From Heligmosomoides polygyrus polygyrus (Eukaryota; Nematoda; Chromadorea; Rhabditida; Heligmosomidae), in NCBI GenBank assembly GCA_947396885.1, contig OX377206.1, positions 6,896,658 through 6,960,657 on the forward strand: DNA of 64,000 nt, written 5' to 3'. Made by a program: the position numbers and the translations under genes. Under the pieces are notes generated by a model. It was not told the origin of the DNA, did not search any database, and saw only the letters and a program-made list of their open reading frames with translations. Numbering within the stretch: the stretch's first letter is position 1; each line of letters starts with the position of its first letter. Shown in pieces: positions 30,780 to 42,279 of this stretch.

Positions 30780-31085
30780 GCAATCAATATCGTTCGATAG
30801 TATCGATTTTCTCTCAGATTTAGTCGTTCAAGGTGGGAGTTAGGTAAATATGATCGTTGAAGATCGAACGATATTATCGATTTTCCCTAAGATGTAACCG
30901 ATTAGGGCGGGAGACCCGAGTGTTGTGGCCGACGGAGTGCTTTACATCACGTGAGAAGGAGTTGGGGAGGCAAATATCGATCGATGTTATCGATCTCCTG
31001 ACCGGCAGTTTCGGTTTCCTCCGAGATTTAACCGATCGGGGTGGGAGGCATGCGCTTCAATGTGGAGGTCAATATCGATCGGCAC
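30780..31085 (+). repeat. ATCGAT-rich degenerate repeat
   Basis: Four diverged copies of AATATCGATCGATnTTATCGAT followed by a GGTGGGAG block, about 90-100 bp apart. Confidence 0.65.
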
Positions 31086-31090
31086 TTGTG

Positions 31091-31650
31091 ATGAAGATGA
31101 TACCGCAACATCGTGCGAAGCGCGCAAGTGCGGGGCACTGCGATAGGCGTGACGGAGCACTTGTCAGTTAATAATAGGCAGATTTGTGGTTTCCAAAATT
31201 TTCATGACGACACAGAGCAAAGCAGAGGAGGGCAAGCTCAAAATAACTGCTAGAAGCAGTTGTTGCAGCTCATACGAGCATAACACTGATCCACGCTCTT
31301 CGGGCTTCAGCTGAACACAAGGACTAGGCATTCTCTCGCCGATGATTCATACTTAGAAGAAAAATGACTGAACAGGCGGGCTTGCCACGATCATCCAAAA
31401 AACATGCCCATCATTAAGAAGCGTGAAGTCAGCAGCCAGAACAGAAGGAGGTGCTGGGATGAGATAGGTGACGTAGTCGACTCCAGAAAACGAGAGCGGT
31501 TATTGATAACAGGAAGTGGAGGAAGAATTTCATGTCGCGAACTTAGGCAGCACTGCAAATCGGACACGTCGGCGAATCATGGCCAGGAAGAGCACCCAAC
31601 TAACACACGTCGACTAATCACCGTAGTCACAGCAGACGCTCTTCACGTTC
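31091..31650. other. Unassigned sequence
   Basis: No gene was recognised; frames up to 104 codons show no motif. Confidence 0.3.
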
Positions 31651-31654
31651 ACTA

Positions 31655-31715
31655 GATGCAGTCTGATTGGCTGGTGCGTTCCAAATTTCCAATGCTGCCC
31701 ACCTTCGCGACATGG
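31655..31715. mobile_element. Family K MITE, right half only (K2)
   Basis: CTGATTGGCTGGTGCG and CCAATGCTGCCCACCTTCGC match the family K right end. Confidence 0.6.
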
Positions 31716-31719
31716 GCCA

Positions 31720-32745
31720 AATTTCCATTCTAGACGGTTCAGAGGGCGCCTAAACTAGTCATAGCTCTCACTGAATTCGCAGTTGATCAGCTGGTAGTAC
31801 CTCCAAGGGGTCACAGGCCTTTTTTCTGCATGCGTTCCTCTTTCTACTAGAATGTCTCGCTGTATTCGGCGTCTTTTCCTGAAAACTAACGGCCATTTTG
31901 TCAAGTTAGCGCAAGAATGGGTGTGGAGGACATTTGACATAGAGCTACCGTAATCCTGGCGTGAACCTGTCTGAGCAACATTTAATATTAAGCGTCATTT
32001 CAGAACTAACACCTCGTTGAGCGCACAAGGGAGTGCATGTATGTACCTCGTGCTAAGGAATACGGTATCTCTATGTCAACTGTCCTACAGTCTCATTTTT
32101 TGCGTTCACAGTAAGCATTGATCAGGATATTAAATTCTTCATCATACAGTAGCTACGACAGAATTTTTCTTTCCAACCCAAAATCCTTTTAGAATGTATA
32201 TCGAGATCTAATCGTGAATTCTGGTTCATTTCTCTTGTATGTTAGATAACAAGGTCAGCGTTCAAGTAGTATAAACAAACTCGCCGTAAAATATCTGTAA
32301 AAAAGAAAAAAAGACGAAAAATTGCGATCCTCGCCGCGACGCCGTGCGCGAAGGGAGGGGAGGGAAACCCCGAGATCCCGAGCAAACTCGTCGCCGCGTG
32401 CGACATCGAACGCGGCAACGACGTGCTTTGGGCCAATTTCCAGCCTCCTCTTTTCGAAAAACATGGATATTGATTAAATATTGCGGAATCGCGTGACCAA
32501 CGTTACAATCGTTGCGGAACCAGGCGCGATCGTAGTGCGCCAACGTGCTCTACACTGGCGCATATTAAGTGAGTGGAACAATAAAAGTGTGGCATGATGT
32601 ACAGTTTTCCTTGTCATACAGTTAAAAGGAAAACACTACACTCTTTCATGTCATGAGAAATTTGCCAAAGTCGGTGTCAGTTTTCGAAAGACTTCCAAAT
32701 AAAACTTAACCTGTAAGAAGCTCGTTTCGATTTGAAAGACGGGTA
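31720..32745. other. Unassigned sequence
   Basis: A GC-rich island at about 32320-32440 contrasts with AT-rich flanks. Three overlapping minus-strand frames across it share no known motif. Confidence 0.3.
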
Positions 32746-32747
32746 CA

Positions 32748-32943
32748 TGTCGCGTATGTGAGCAGCATTGGTAGGTGGGAGCGCGTCAGCCAATAGTAAT
32801 TAAACAGAGCACAGGCCGAACACACGCAAATTCATCAAGGCAACTGTACATGCCCTCTCTGAATGGTATGCCCATTCCATTCGGTTTGATTGGATGGGGC
32901 GTTCCCACCTACCAATGCTGCTCACTTACGCGACATATACCGA
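32748..32943. mobile_element. Palindromic MITE, family K (copy K3)
   Basis: The best-preserved K copy: ACATGTCGCGTATGTGAGCA with GCATTGGTAGGTGGGAGCGC at left, and CCTACCAATGCTGCTCACTT then ACGCGACAT inverted at right. Confidence 0.85.
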
Positions 32944-33058
32944 AAGATGTTTACTTTGATTTCAGAAGCATCACGTCTGTTTAGAGTAGTGTCCAATTTG
33001 ATGTGAAAAGCATGCAGTTTGATTCGAAAAGTGTCCAGTTTGACAGGTAAAAACAGTA
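32944..33058 (-). repeat. Dispersed repeat I, copy 6
   Basis: GTGTCCAATTTGATGTGAAA and GTGTCCAGTTTGACAGG. It directly abuts MITE K3. Orientation is nominal. Confidence 0.6.
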
Positions 33059-33060
33059 AA

Positions 33061-33940
33061 AGTATGGTAAAAAATATACGTGCGTACACCTGATAGATCA
33101 GAGCATTATATTCGGAATGAAGCTTTGGAGACGTGGGACACTTTTTGTAAACCATTCAACACAAGTCGTAGATAGGCACTTCCTGAAAAAATCACTGTAA
33201 AACCAGATCATTCAGGCCACTGTCAAAACAACGCCATGGAGGAAGGGGTTTGAGATCACAGACGGAGTTCACAGACAGAGTTGAGCCTTTCGACTACAGA
33301 TTTCGGCGAAATATGACAACAGGGAGATGATCGGATTTGCATAGGCGAACAGGGGAATACCGCATTTAAACGTCACATACACAGGCTGTGAGGTAGAACT
33401 GTGAATTATGCGACAACAAAGAAATGACGAGGGAGGGGGGGGGGGGGGGGGGTTCGGTGAGGGAGGATAGCGGTTACAGCAGAATCTTCTAGGGATGCGT
33501 CTCACATATTATCATTGTCTTTGCAAAGAGAGATTGGCTGCTATTCACCTTAACAAGGTGCGGAAAACAAAAATCAATCAGTGCACGATCGATCGGCAGC
33601 ACATCTTTCCACTGCGCTACACAACGACCCAGCACGTATGTATGCACATATGTGGTTCGCGGGCCGCACTCTAATGGGTGCTCGTTACGCAGAAACTACA
33701 TACTACACGACATGAACGTCGTCACGCATGACGATCGGATGTCGTCGCGTTTCGTTCGAATCACCGACATGTCAGTCAAGTCTTCATCGGTAGTGGTCGC
33801 AGAGCCATTTAGTCGCAATCAGACATTAGCAGTGTGTATGCACTGGGTCGGACCGAAAGTTCCCGCCTTCTGTTGCCTCGAATATTCCCGCCATGGTTCA
33901 AGCTTTGCACTTCTGCAACTGTAATCACGCTATATATAAT
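33061..33940. other. Unassigned sequence with a G18 tract and a SINE-head scrap
   Basis: A pure G run covers 33435-33452. CCACTGCGCTACACAACGAC at about 33618 is a fragment of a SINE head (minus strand). Nothing else was recognised. Confidence 0.4.
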
Positions 33941-33943
33941 CGG

Positions 33944-34992
33944 CAAGTCCGTCGCGGGGAAGGGCGACTGAAGCCAAAAGATGCCTACGACAGTGCGACG
34001 TATGCCAGACGGGCTTTCTTTGAGCTTAACCATGGGCGATTGCTTGTGAACTATATCCTTGGCGGCATATCGCCCAAGTTTACGAGATATTCAAGGGGCA
34101 GCGCGTCAGGGTATGAATGGGGATCGAGTGCAGAGCGCAGGGATTCAGGAGGCGTGCCCTAGACGTTGTTCAGGTGCGTCTGGATTCAGAAGACGTGCTG
34201 AAGACGTCGTCTAACATGCGTAAGGATTCAGAAGACGTGCTGAAGACGTGGTCCAACTTGCGTAGGGATTCCGAGTAAGGGCGACCAATAGGAGAGGACC
34301 AACAAAGGGGGACCATTAGAGGGGGTAACGTGAATAAGGAGGGGGGGGGGGGGGGGAAACCAGCATTTTCCGCATTTTCCCTCAACATCGTTCAGTGTGT
34401 GGCGGATTTCTGAAGACGGCTTACAGAAGTCGTGGCACGTGTGTCAGAGTGCAGAAGTAGTGTCACCGACGTCATGGCAATGGTAGTGACACATGAATCG
34501 GTACTCAGTCTCACATGTGCGTGCTTGACTCTCACTCCGTTTTTTTTTTTGCCAGCACATAGGAAAGGAAGTATTTCGGGAGGAGGGAAGGGGGGGGGGG
34601 AGGGGTAGAGAGAGTGACCACGGGATTCGCAGGAGTGTTATTACCGTCGGCCAGTAAGCGGTGTCGACCAATATCGATTAATTTTAATTATGATTTTGCT
34701 GATTAAGCACGGGATTGGGACTCTCATTACCTGTTTCTCGACACGTAGAGAACGAGTGCTTCGGAAAATAAATGGCGTGCATGTGATGGAGAGTGGATGA
34801 GCTTCATATGCGCAGTGAAAATTCTGCCCAACCATATACCACTGCACTAATCTGCATAGTAAAACCAGTTTTTTCTTGTAAGAAGGCCTAAAGAAGAAAG
34901 GAGGAAGATTGGGGTTATTCTATTCTCGGGGTTTGGGGGCGAAGCCCCCATCCAGTCGTTTGGCGGCCGCTAGGGCGCTGAACGTCTAGGAA
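33944..34992 (+). repeat. Dispersed repeat F, copy 2 (no SINE)
   Basis: Partner of 5052-6632. At the position of the SINE in copy 1 it reads AGGGGGTAACGTGAATAAGG and continues directly into the G-rich centre, so it is an empty site. It carries two G runs (34341-34356, 34591-34600). Confidence 0.75.
34140..34280 (+). repeat. 42-bp minisatellite, locus 4
   Basis: About three units within repeat F copy 2; copy 1 has five. Confidence 0.8.
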
Positions 34993-35463
34993 ATAATAAT
35001 TATTAATGTAATAATAGTGATGAAGCCTCCAGGTGAACTGCGCCTATGGCGAATAGCTGTATTCAACACATTGTTTGAAGAAGGCTTATATTCTGCAGCG
35101 TTTGCAGGATTTGACGACAATGTGCTCACATCCTACAAATTTTTGCACAGAAAGTACGGCAGGAGTCAGATGTGCACGAGTGCAGCACTAAGCTCGCAAA
35201 AGAAGCTAAAAGTCTTCACGTAACATGCACTAATGTGTTCCCCATTGAGCTGTAAGAACATCACCTCTAATTGCAGCTATGTGCGCTGAGTGGCACTTCA
35301 AAGCTGGAGTCTAATTATGACGAAAACAAAGAACGTGAGTGTGATAGAAAATAAACACAGAAGTTTGCAGTTCAATCTTTTTAATGTTAACTCAGTACTT
35401 GTCGTTAACGTGACGTACATGGCGGAGAGACAAAGACGCATCAGAAATAAGGACGCATTGAAA
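34993..35463. other. Unassigned sequence
   Basis: No feature was recognised. Confidence 0.3.
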
Positions 35464-35600
35464 AGGCGTGTCACCTATAAGAGATGTGTACAGCCGCTGA
35501 TTGGCTGGTGAATGCTCGGTCGGTGATCTGATTGGTTGCGATTGGCTGAAGCGTTCTCGCCTCCCTATGTAGACAACATAAGATTTACAGTTGGAGTAAC
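35464..35600. mobile_element. Degenerate family K-like remnant
   Basis: GCTGATTGGCTGGTGAATGC and GATTGGCTGAAGCGTTCTCG resemble the K interior. The ends are lost. Confidence 0.35.
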
Positions 35601-35764
35601 ACAATAAAAGGTGAAATACCGTTGTAAGGCTGATTTTAGGCGCTCAACTGTTATACAGTAATCTGCCGCCTTGTAACAAAGCTCTATCTAAAGAGATTTA
35701 TAATTTCCTAAAAATAGAAAAGGCTAAAACTTTACATAAGAAAAGACAGGGCCAAGATCGCCTC

Positions 35765-35995
35765 AGTTCATCCTTTAGCTAGATGCGCCATGTGCTGTAC
35801 TTCTAACTGAGGAAGCACTTTATCCGCTCGGTAGAACCAATGTTCTAGACTTCCCAAACAAGCCTAATAACATTTCCTCGACCAGGGAAGGATCGAGTGC
35901 TTGGTTCGCCTAGACGGAACCCCAACCTTGCTTGAATCAATTCCGGTGCAAGCGAAAACCGGCGCTTCCTCCGGCTCCGCTTCGTGCGCTTTTGC
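35765..35995 (-). mobile_element. tRNA-derived SINE, strongly diverged copy S7
   Basis: GATGCGCCATGTGCTGTACT, GGAAGGATCGAGTGCTTGGT and CTTCCTCCGGCTCCGCTTCG keep the order of SINE blocks. Confidence 0.65.
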
Positions 35996-36001
35996 CAAAC
36001 A

Positions 36002-36425
36002 AGTATAGTTGTGCACGAACAATTATATACTCGAATAATTATTTGAATAATTTATTCGAGTAATTATTGGAATAGTCGAATATTCGATATTTCTAGATTT
36101 TCGAATATTCGTTCGAATTCGAACATCGATGGTCTCAAAATATCGAATATTCTTCGAATTTGATCATCAAAAGGGATTCATATTCGAATATTATTCGAGA
36201 ATCGAGTGATTTCCTTCGAACATCGAATAAATTTTCAATGTTTCCATCTTTAAGCGTAGAGCGCAGCGCAATTCGAACAAATTGATCGACTATTCGAATA
36301 TTCGAATAAACGGAAAATGGGGCTTCTTCGATTTTCGATCAAACGAAAAAACATGATGAGCGAAAAAATTCGACCGTTCATTTGCTCGAAGACTGAATAC
36401 AGCGAATAAATTCGTTCAAACCCCC
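36002..36425. mobile_element. Repeat L, TCGAATATTCGAA-rich, possible hAT-type MITE
   Basis: Starts TATAGTTGTGCAC and is filled with overlapping TTCGAATATTCG palindromes. The shorter copy at 59088-59280 starts with the same TATAGTTGTGCACTCGAA. A start of TAG-N-TGTGCAC type is seen in many hAT MITEs. The right end is unclear. Confidence 0.5.
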
Positions 36426-36685
36426 TATCACCGAGTTTATTCTTTGCCTAGTAAGGGCAACCACTAAAAAAGTTCAAAAAGCAAAAGGCTAAACTCATGC
36501 ATAGCATCAAGCCGAGAAGGTGAAGATATCTCAAACTTGGGCAACTGAACCAAAGTCAACAGTTTTTATAAGGAATGACTTTGAGGCGTATTACTTGGAG
36601 TTGCCGCTCGAATGCGCAAGCGCTCCTGATTTATCAGAGCAAATCAATTTTTCAAAGGATTTTCACATTTTATTTCTAGACATAG
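36426..36685. other. Unassigned sequence
   Basis: No feature was recognised. Confidence 0.3.
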
Positions 36686-36966
36686 GATCGTGTAGTGCAG
36701 TCGGAGGAGATGCCGGCTGCACCCGATACTAGGTTCTTGGTTCGGATTTTCCGCTCAGACCAACCAAGCCTTGAATCCCTCAGGGGTCGGTGAATTGGAA
36801 CCGCATTTGTCTGGGAAGGATAAAGCCAGGCACTGCTGACCTGTTCATCACCGCAAGCCATTGTTTGGCCAATTACGAATTCAGGTCGCCTCCACGACAT
36901 CCCGTAGAGGTAGAATGCGTGGCGCATCCCAAAAGGGATTGAATAACGCCAACCTCTATCTTTCTA
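36686..36966 (+). mobile_element. tRNA-derived SINE, copy S8
   Basis: The head GTGTAGTGCAGTCGGAGGAG and B-box side CTTGGTTCGGATTTTCCG are well kept. TTTCTAGA occurs near both ends (about 36674 and 36962) and may be a remnant of the target duplication. Confidence 0.85.
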
Positions 36967-37129
36967 GATGTCTTCAGAATATTCTGTTCTAATCTGCTAG
37001 CCTGCTTCTAGTAATTCCGTTCTAAACAATGCCAGCAGTCATAGGTTAAATTAATGAAATCCCAGAACATTTCTCACGCAATAAAAAATGCTCATTTATA
37101 TTTCATATGTATTAAAAATATACTATCTT

Positions 37130-37384
37130 TTGGGATGCGCCACGCATTCCACTTCTACAGGATAAGGCGGCGAGTTGAATGCGTATTTGGCCAAACAATG
37201 ACTTGCGAAGGCCAGCCGATGAACTTGTCAGCGCTCTGTCCTTCACAGACAAGTCTAGTACCAATTCACCAATTCCAAAGGGGTGGAAGGCTTGGTTGGC
37301 CTGGGCGGGAAATCGGAACCAAGAACCTGGTATCGGGTGCACGCGACAGCCGGTACCTCCTCCGACTGCGCTACACGCACCGCA
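37130..37384 (-). mobile_element. tRNA-derived SINE, 3'-truncated copy S9
   Basis: The head and body are intact, but the element stops at TTTTGGGATGCGCCACGC and lacks the CCTTTAT tail. Confidence 0.85.
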
Positions 37385-38089
37385 AACGCAGGTGCAATTT
37401 CAGGATACCGATCTTTAGAATTTGATATATATGAATAGTAGATCAAGAAGTTATATTTTTGGACGAAAATTTACCAATTACGGTCCAAATACCGAAGCCG
37501 TAAACAAACAGTTGTAAAAAATCTAAGCAAAGAAGGAACAATTCGGAGCACTAAAACGGCGGGAACTTTCGGCCCAACCTAAAGGAAATACCTTGTAATG
37601 TTTGGCAAAGCAGCCATTCGAGCCAGAATGCAGACTGCCATTATTTCTGCAGCACGGGTGTGGTGATTAACTTTTCTGGACACAAAACAGAAACAATTGA
37701 CTGAGCTTTGGTGTGCTGCTAATCACCGTAATTCGTGCCGCCATTGTCTCACGTGTATTTTGAAGGAGGAAATTGAGTTTGCACCCCATGCCCAGTGGTC
37801 ACGGATATCACGTCACTTTGACGACACGGACGCAGTCAGACTGAAATTTCATTCCACTAATCTACACCGACCTTTCATGCGAAACTGTTTTTATGGCAAT
37901 AAATCGAGAAATTGGACACCGGGTGATGGCCAGAGAAACATAATGGTCAAGATCCACGACACATATCCGAGTATATCATAGGACCATTCTGATTCATATC
38001 TACGAGGGCAGTTTTGCAGAATCCTACGCCTTCCAAGGTGGCTCAAAAATATATACACTGTTTGAAAGGCGATAACTTTGCTCACAGCA
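37385..38089. other. Unassigned sequence
   Basis: GGCGGGAACTTTCGGCCCAA near 37558 recurs (with changes, inverted) near 33850, so some dispersed repeat is present. No gene was recognised. Confidence 0.3.
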
Positions 38090-38139
38090 AAGGTACTAAG
38101 AAAGCTAAAAACTTTTGTGAAAGCTTTAACACATTTGCT

Positions 38140-38216
38140 AGGCCTGGAGCGGCTGGTAGAGAGGCTATACGTTGTTACAGAATGTTTTGTTGTTATCAAA
38201 ACTGTTGTGAAAACGT
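38140..38216 (+). repeat. Dispersed repeat O fragment
   Basis: GGCTGGTAGAGAGGCTATAC and GTTTTGTTGTTATCAAAACT; partner of 27614-27690. Confidence 0.6.
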
Positions 38217-38218
38217 AA

Positions 38219-38490
38219 GGCCCCGTTTATAGTTCCGACGCCGAGCGACGCGACGCCACGCATTGCGGCCAAATTGATCGATCGCGTCGCCCGATCAATG
38301 ATGGTCACAATACGTGGCGTCGCGTCGCTCGGCGTCAGGCCTTTGTTATACCATCGCTCACCCCGAGCGACGCCTAATGATATGCTCCCATATCGATAGG
38401 GCGGCGCGATGGAATCGATATGGATGCATATCATTAGGCGTGGCTCGGGTGAGCGATGGTATGACAAAGGCCTCAAAGTATAAACGGGGC
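38219..38490. mobile_element. Palindromic MITE, family A (copy A7), split by B3
   Basis: The left part, 38219-38337, begins GGCCCCGTTTATAGTTCCGA. The right end, AAAGTATAAACGGGGC, resumes after B3. The two parts join to a normal family A element. Confidence 0.9.
38338..38472. mobile_element. Palindromic MITE, family B (copy B3, intact)
   Basis: GGCCTTTGTTATACCATCGC with TCACCCCGAGCGACGCCTAA, matched inverted at the right end (GAGCGATGGTATGACAAAGG then CC). An exact TCA duplication lies at 38335-38337 and 38473-38475, inside A7. Confidence 0.92.
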
Positions 38491-38499
38491 TTAAGAGAA

Positions 38500-39730
38500 T
38501 AGAAATTTCCTGACGAGTGCATGGAAAGCGCCATGCGCTCGTCTGAAATGTTGCGTTTTACACTCGACTGATTGTGTTCCGCTTGAATATTTGTTACAAT
38601 TTCTTCACATAGTAGCTGTATCGTTGATTTGAACTTCTCTTAAGGTTTAAAACTTAAAAATACACCTGTGAAGAATGCAGGGTATCCTAAAAAAAAAACT
38701 CGAAAACTATTGGAAAGGTTCTAACATTGCTGCTAGTGGAACTTCTGAAGATGGTTGATACTCATATGAAAGCGCAGGGTAACGATATTTCTGTGACTTG
38801 CGAATAGCTAAGATTGCGCCATGCCCTCGTTAATGTTAAGAACTTGACAATCATGTGAAAACCAAAATGTCAACAGGAATCCCATTTTCAAGACGGACTG
38901 ATGAACAACTTTCAAGCTGAGTAGAAAAGCTAGTCGGCATAATTGCAGTAACTGGACGACGGAAAACGTTAAAAGAAGCAAGCACAGGTTAATCAGGCCA
39001 AGTAGTAACAAGATTGTAACAAGCACTCAAACCATGCACAATCAATCGAGACTGAAATGCAAGGTTTCAGGCGGAGGCATGGCGCAATCTCTACCATTCG
39101 CACGATATTGAGTTCCCTTTATTCTGTGCTTTCGTATCACCCTCAAGCTTCTTCAAAAGCTAGCAGCAGTGTTAGAACCTTTCAGATAGGACCTGCATTT
39201 TTTAGGATATGTATGCTGCATTTTATCGTGTGTTTTTGAATTTTACCCTTAAGAAAAGCAAAAATCAATCGAAAGAGCCATTTTGTGATCATGGCGCAAT
39301 CTTGACTATTTGCGCGCCACAGTAATCCCGTCGCCCCGCGCTTTCATGTGAGTCTCAAATATCTCGAAATGCTTTACAAGCAGTGTTACAACCCTTCACA
39401 TAGTACCATTATTTTTTAGAATACCCTCCATTTTTCGCAAGCTACAATGTGTAATCAAGTTTTAAACTCTAAAATAAGCACAAATCAATCAAAACGGCCA
39501 CTTTGTGAAGAAATTATAACATGTATTCAAGCAAAACACAACCAATCGATTGTAAAATGGAAATTTTCAGACGAGTGCATGGCGCATTCCACGCCTCTCA
39601 TATGTCATAGAATTTCTATTTTCTTAAGCTTTTATATGAGCCCTTAACTTCTTCAGTACCTTTGCAGTGATCAAAGTTATCACCTTTCAAACAGGGTTAA
39701 ATTTTTTCGAGACACCCTGTAGTGCATATG
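38500..39730. repeat. Repeat J cluster, inverted and direct copies
   Basis: Landmarks are GTGCATGGCGCAATCT, CTTTCATATGAG and AGGGTATCCTAAAAA. One copy is inverted (about 38500-38835). Direct copies start near 39066, 39289 and 39568, spaced 216 and 285 bp. The right end reads TTTTTTCGAGACACCCTGTA, which resembles a transposon terminus. The GCATGGCGCRATC core also occurs in repeat H. Confidence 0.65.
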
Positions 39731-39839
39731 ACGTCCCAAGGACGAAGTATCATGCACCTAAACATTTTAAATTTTTTCGCATTTTTCCGAAATTTTTCTG
39801 CTTTAGTCGTCTGAGATATATTGACTGAACATTGAGGAA

Positions 39840-40555
39840 TCCACACGTATTTGAGTACAAAGGGTTAGGCATCGGCGGATGAAGAAAAGGGGAACGTGGA
39901 GATGTAAAAGGTTGCTGCAAGGATTCACGGTGGCACGCGCTCGAGACATCATCTTTGGCAATGGAAAGATTCTCACGTTGAATCCAGCCTTCAAAATGAG
40001 AGGATTACTGGGGACTCGCTTGATGATGCTACCGCCAAAAGACGACTTCAGGAAAGGGCGAAGCAGCCTCACTCCATTGTGGTTTGGGAAGGAGTCACAT
40101 CTTCAGGAAAAACTCCAATAGTTCTTGCCGAAGCTGGCGTGAAAATCAACGCAGCGGTTTACAAAGATCTCCTGGAAAAAGTTCTCAAGCCGTTGGCCGA
40201 TTATCACTTCGGAGAAGCCTACTGGCGCTTTCAACAAGATTCTGCTCCGGCACACAAAACGAAGACAGTCCAGGACTGGCGCGCCGAACAACTGCCTGAC
40301 TTCATCACACACGACGAATGGCCCTCCAGTTCTCCGGAATTTAACCCAATGAATTATTCTGTAAAGGCCAACTTAGAGAAGAAAGCCTGCTCCACCAGAT
40401 ATCCAAATTTGGATTCTCTTAAAGAAGCGCTTTCGAAATCCTGTGACGACATTGATAAACCGTCCCTGCGTACCACATGCGAAGCGTTTGTAGAACGTCT
40501 GAAGGTCTGTGTGGAGGCTGAAGGCGATTATTTCGACAACTGTTAGCATGCTTTG
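39840..40555 (+). pseudogene. Decayed Tc1/mariner-superfamily transposase (D37D type)
   Basis: The first part (from 39879) reads MKKRGTWRCKRLLQGF and then IIFGNGKIL, where relatives have a DEKIF-type segment, so the first catalytic Asp is lost. A frameshift near 39965 moves to the frame of 40079-40546, containing IVVWEGVTSSGKTPIV, YWRFQQDSAPAHKTKTVQDW (second Asp present) and SSSPEFNPMNYSV. The third acidic residue of the usual NP-D-Y is Asn; spacing between positions two and three is 37. The C-terminal SLRTTCEAFVERLKVCVEA segment and stop are kept. The N-terminal DNA-binding region and inverted ends were not found. Inactive. Confidence 0.88.
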
Positions 40556-40605
40556 AATTGTCATGTTTATAGTAGATAATTTTGATAATTAGCGAATGTA
40601 GCGGC

Positions 40606-40895
40606 ACAAGGGCACATGTGGCGCAGTCGGAGGAGGCGCCGACTGTCGCGTGCACCCGATACCAGGTTCCTGGTTCGGATTTCCCGCCCAGGCCAACAAA
40701 GCCTTCCATCCCTCTGGGGTCGGCGAATTGGTGCCAGACTTGTCTGGGAAGGATAGAGCGCTGAGTTGTTCATCGGCTGGCCACCGCAAGTCATTGTATG
40801 GCCAAATACGCATTCAAATCCCTCCACGACATCACGTAGAAGTAGAATGCGTGGCGCATCCCAAAAGGGATTGAGTAACGCCGTCCTTTATCCTT
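40606..40895 (+). mobile_element. tRNA-derived SINE, copy S10
   Basis: Full-length, with tail CCGTCCTTTATCCTTTTATT. TAATTTTGATA occurs on both sides (about 40578 and 40905), a possible target duplication, though about 20 extra bases separate it from the usual head start. Confidence 0.9.
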
Positions 40896-40911
40896 TTATT
40901 TTTTTAATTTT

Positions 40912-41403
40912 GATAGCTAGAATTGATCTGCGAAGTTTAATTTCAAGACACCATAGAATTTTCTGTGCACGGGTAATTTTGCCGTGCCCTGAATGTAGAG
41001 AAAAAGGCAGAGAAGGACAAAAGCGCTAAATTTATAGGAGCGACAGCAGCTTTATCGATTTGGAACAACGACTAACACCAAGTTTCGCTTGTCATCTTCA
41101 ACTGGTGGCAGAGCACACGAAAACAACTCATTCTCGAGTTTTTCGACCGGCAAAAACCTCATTTACTCGTGTAAACATGATCCGTCATCTCGACGAACAG
41201 ACAGATGAGGACGCTTTACATTTCAGTGTCTGCTTTTCATTCACGTAGTAATGACGGTTTTCACTACATAGTACGTCTCTCGCTGCGTCGTAAATGGAAG
41301 CTTAGGAGACGATCGTGAACCAGAAGGGAGATTTTGAAGCTCTTCAGATTAGGTTGATCTGCATATAATGTGGAATTTAGCTATTATGTGTTGGACTCCC
41401 TAT
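40912..41403. other. Unassigned sequence
   Basis: No feature was recognised. Confidence 0.3.
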
Positions 41404-41415
41404 ATCGTAAAGATA

Positions 41416-41716
41416 AAAGATAAAGGATAAAGGATAAAGGACGGCGAAATTCAATCCCCTTTGGGATTCGCCACGCATTCTACTTCTACGGGATGTCGCG
41501 GAGGCGATTTGAATGCGCATTTGGCCATACAATGACTTGCGGTGGCCAGCCGATGAACAAGTCAGCGCTTTATCCTTCCCAGACAAGTCTGATACCAATT
41601 CACCGACCCCGGACGGATAGAAGGCTTGATTGGCCTGGGCGGTAAATCCGAACCAGGAACCTGGTATCGGGTGCAGGCGACAGCCGGCCCCTCCTCCGAC
41701 TGCGCTCCACGCACCC
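41416..41716 (-). mobile_element. tRNA-derived SINE, copy S11
   Basis: Target duplication ATCGTAAAGATA (41404-41415) and ATCGCAAAGATA (41717-41728), one mismatch. The tail carries four GATAAA-type units (plus-strand view). Confidence 0.92.
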
Positions 41717-41968
41717 ATCGCAAAGATACTGAAGACTTTCAGAAAAAAAGTGCATTTCTGGAAGGGAATCGGCCTCGGTAATGTGCCCAAGACGTTAAAA
41801 ATTCAATTTTCAGAGTGTTTTTCTAGCACACAAAGGGTTTCCAATGGAACTCGGAACCGCATTCGGGCTGGATACCAGCGTGCAGAGCAGCTTTGGCATC
41901 AGAAACCAGAAAATTAGGTTAAGAAGAAAATTTTTCGTTTTTGAAATCGCAGGTCAATTATAAAAGAA

Positions 41969-42020
41969 CAAGTGCTCCGACACGCCTAACGGCGTGTCTC
42001 GCACTTGCGCGCTTCGCGCG
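41969..42020 (+). ncRNA. Double-hairpin motif, copy 2
   Basis: 49 of 52 positions match 9756-9807. The second hairpin is CGCGC-TTC-GCGCG instead of CCCGC-TTC-GCGGG, so a C-G pair has become G-C. The third difference lies in the internal loop (TCC for TAC). No T-run follows here. Confidence 0.45.
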
Positions 42021-42279
42021 ACTTTGCACCATCACTGACCTATGGAATGTAGTTTTTATGAAACATAAAATTCGCTAACATCTAGGACCTGCTGCGTACT
42101 TCATCGGCATCAAGCCGTTCACCACTTCGGTACCTTTCATCATAGACATTTTCTCCTCGCCATCCAGTAACATCATTGGTTTGTGCTGCGCAGTACTTCA
42201 GCCCCTCCACTGTTGATACGTCTTCCGAATCCGGGCGCCACTTCCGCCTCACTCGTTTCTTCTTTCTAGATCTAATTGC
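42021..42279. other. Unassigned sequence
   Basis: No feature was recognised between the hairpin motif and repeat G. Confidence 0.3.
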
